DNA of 64,000 nucleotides from assembly GCF_051401765.1 (NCBI RefSeq), contig NW_027480423.1:19902001-19966000 (forward strand). The letters are read 5' to 3'. The position numbers were made by a program, and so were the translations under genes. Below, piece by piece: positions 63,928 to 64,000 of this stretch. Origin of the DNA: Calliopsis andreniformis. Lineage: Eukaryota > Arthropoda > Insecta > Hymenoptera > Andrenidae. How positions within the stretch are numbered: position 1 is the stretch's first letter; each line of letters begins with the position of its first letter. The notes beneath the pieces are model-generated. The model saw only the letters and a list, made by a program, of their open reading frames with translations. It was not told the DNA's origin and did not search any database.

Positions 63928-64000
63928 CTCCACCAGATCGAATAGTTAGGGCCTTAGAAGTCAACGCCCGAAGCATAAAATACAAAATAAATAAAACAGT
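63928..64000. repeat. Partial satellite monomer at window end
   Basis: The last 73 bp continue the monomer that begins at 63,890, with canonical GATCGAATAG, TTAGGGCC, GTCAACGCCCGAAG and AAATAAATAAAAC. It is cut by the window edge and is too short to assign to an HOR. Confidence 0.85.

Larger units (their letters stand above)
1..64000. repeat. Continuous 166-bp satellite DNA array, about 385 monomers
   Basis: The window is filled head-to-tail by one monomer family. Ruler boxes (TACGTTCC or close variants) fall at 1, 167, 333, 498, 664, 831 and so on, then 10,125, 16,096, 20,080 and 63,890. The total of 63,889 bp is 385 x 166 minus 21, so length changes are almost only single-base indels. All monomers share one orientation. 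Monomers differ by point substitutions, and sets of variants recur as higher-order units. No gene, transposon or unrelated sequence interrupts the array. Such arrays are known from centromeric and pericentromeric heterochromatin of plants and animals. Centromere function is inferred from monomer length and higher-order structure, not shown. The monomer was not matched to any named satellite. Confidence 0.97.

Noticed and set aside
1..64000. TTAGGG in most monomers as interstitial telomere sequence
   Set aside because: Only a single hexamer per 166-bp monomer, never in tandem, and often mutated to TTAGTG, CTAGGG or TTACGG.
1..64000. CRISPR array
   Set aside because: The whole 166-bp period is repeated with no unique spacers alternating with short repeats, and no cas genes are present.
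1..64000. tRNA/5S-derived repeat or internal Pol III promoter (GTTCCGGGC resembling a B box)
   Set aside because: No A box at suitable spacing, no cloverleaf, and the B-box core GGTTCGANTCC is not matched.
1..64000. Identity with a named satellite such as the 166-bp repeat reported in Medicago
   Set aside because: Only the length agrees. I cannot recall or compare the sequence reliably, so no assignment is made. A BLAST of the 2,325-2,490 monomer against satellite databases would decide.

Overview
The whole 64 kb window is one uninterrupted satellite-DNA array. It is built from a single monomer family of about 166 bp, always in the same orientation. Using the TACGTTCC box as a ruler, the box at position 1 and the last one at 63,890 are 63,889 bp apart. 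That fits 385 complete head-to-tail monomers (mean 165.95 bp) plus a 111-bp partial monomer. I see no protein gene, RNA gene, transposon, simple-sequence island or inversion. The organism must be a eukaryote with large regional satellite arrays, as in plant or animal centromeric or pericentromeric heterochromatin. A monomer close to nucleosomal length and a ladder of higher-order repeats (HORs) both fit a centromere-type satellite. I cannot name the species or the satellite from sequence alone.

Layout. 1-1,328: a monomer block that recurs at 10,125 and 16,096. 1,329-7,635: an HOR zone with units of 6, 9, 8, 8 and 7 (partial) monomers. 7,636-9,712: heterogeneous monomers. 9,713-11,378: a 10-monomer segment repeated at 15,684-17,349. 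11,379-14,074: the most heterogeneous monomers. 14,075-15,683: a mosaic of pieces of the 1.3-7.6 kb HOR. 17,350-19,415: monomers shared, in permuted order, with 8.1-9.4 kb. 19,416-26,389: a 13-monomer HOR (about 2,159 bp), three full copies and a degenerate lead-in. 26,390-31,864: segments duplicated 3,486 bp (21 monomers) apart. 31,865-41,189: a different 13-monomer HOR (2,158 bp), 4.3 copies. 41,190-41,658: transition. 41,659-48,095: a 7-mer alternating with a 10-mer, together a 17-monomer, 2,822-bp period. 48,096-50,850: heterogeneous. 50,851-52,011: a 7-monomer relative of the next unit. 52,012-63,927: a 36-monomer, 5,972-bp unit in two near-identical tandem copies. 63,928-64,000: start of further array.

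Nothing here works as a set of genes. The organisation reflects repeated in-register unequal exchange, amplification and conversion-like patching. Nearly every recurrence distance is a multiple of 166 bp within a few bases. The short reading frames (60-138 codons) are by-products of the repeat. 166 is not a multiple of three, so a frame changes in each monomer, and the same kind of peptide fragments appear on both strands. Long near-identical units also mean that copy number here depends on the assembly being correct.
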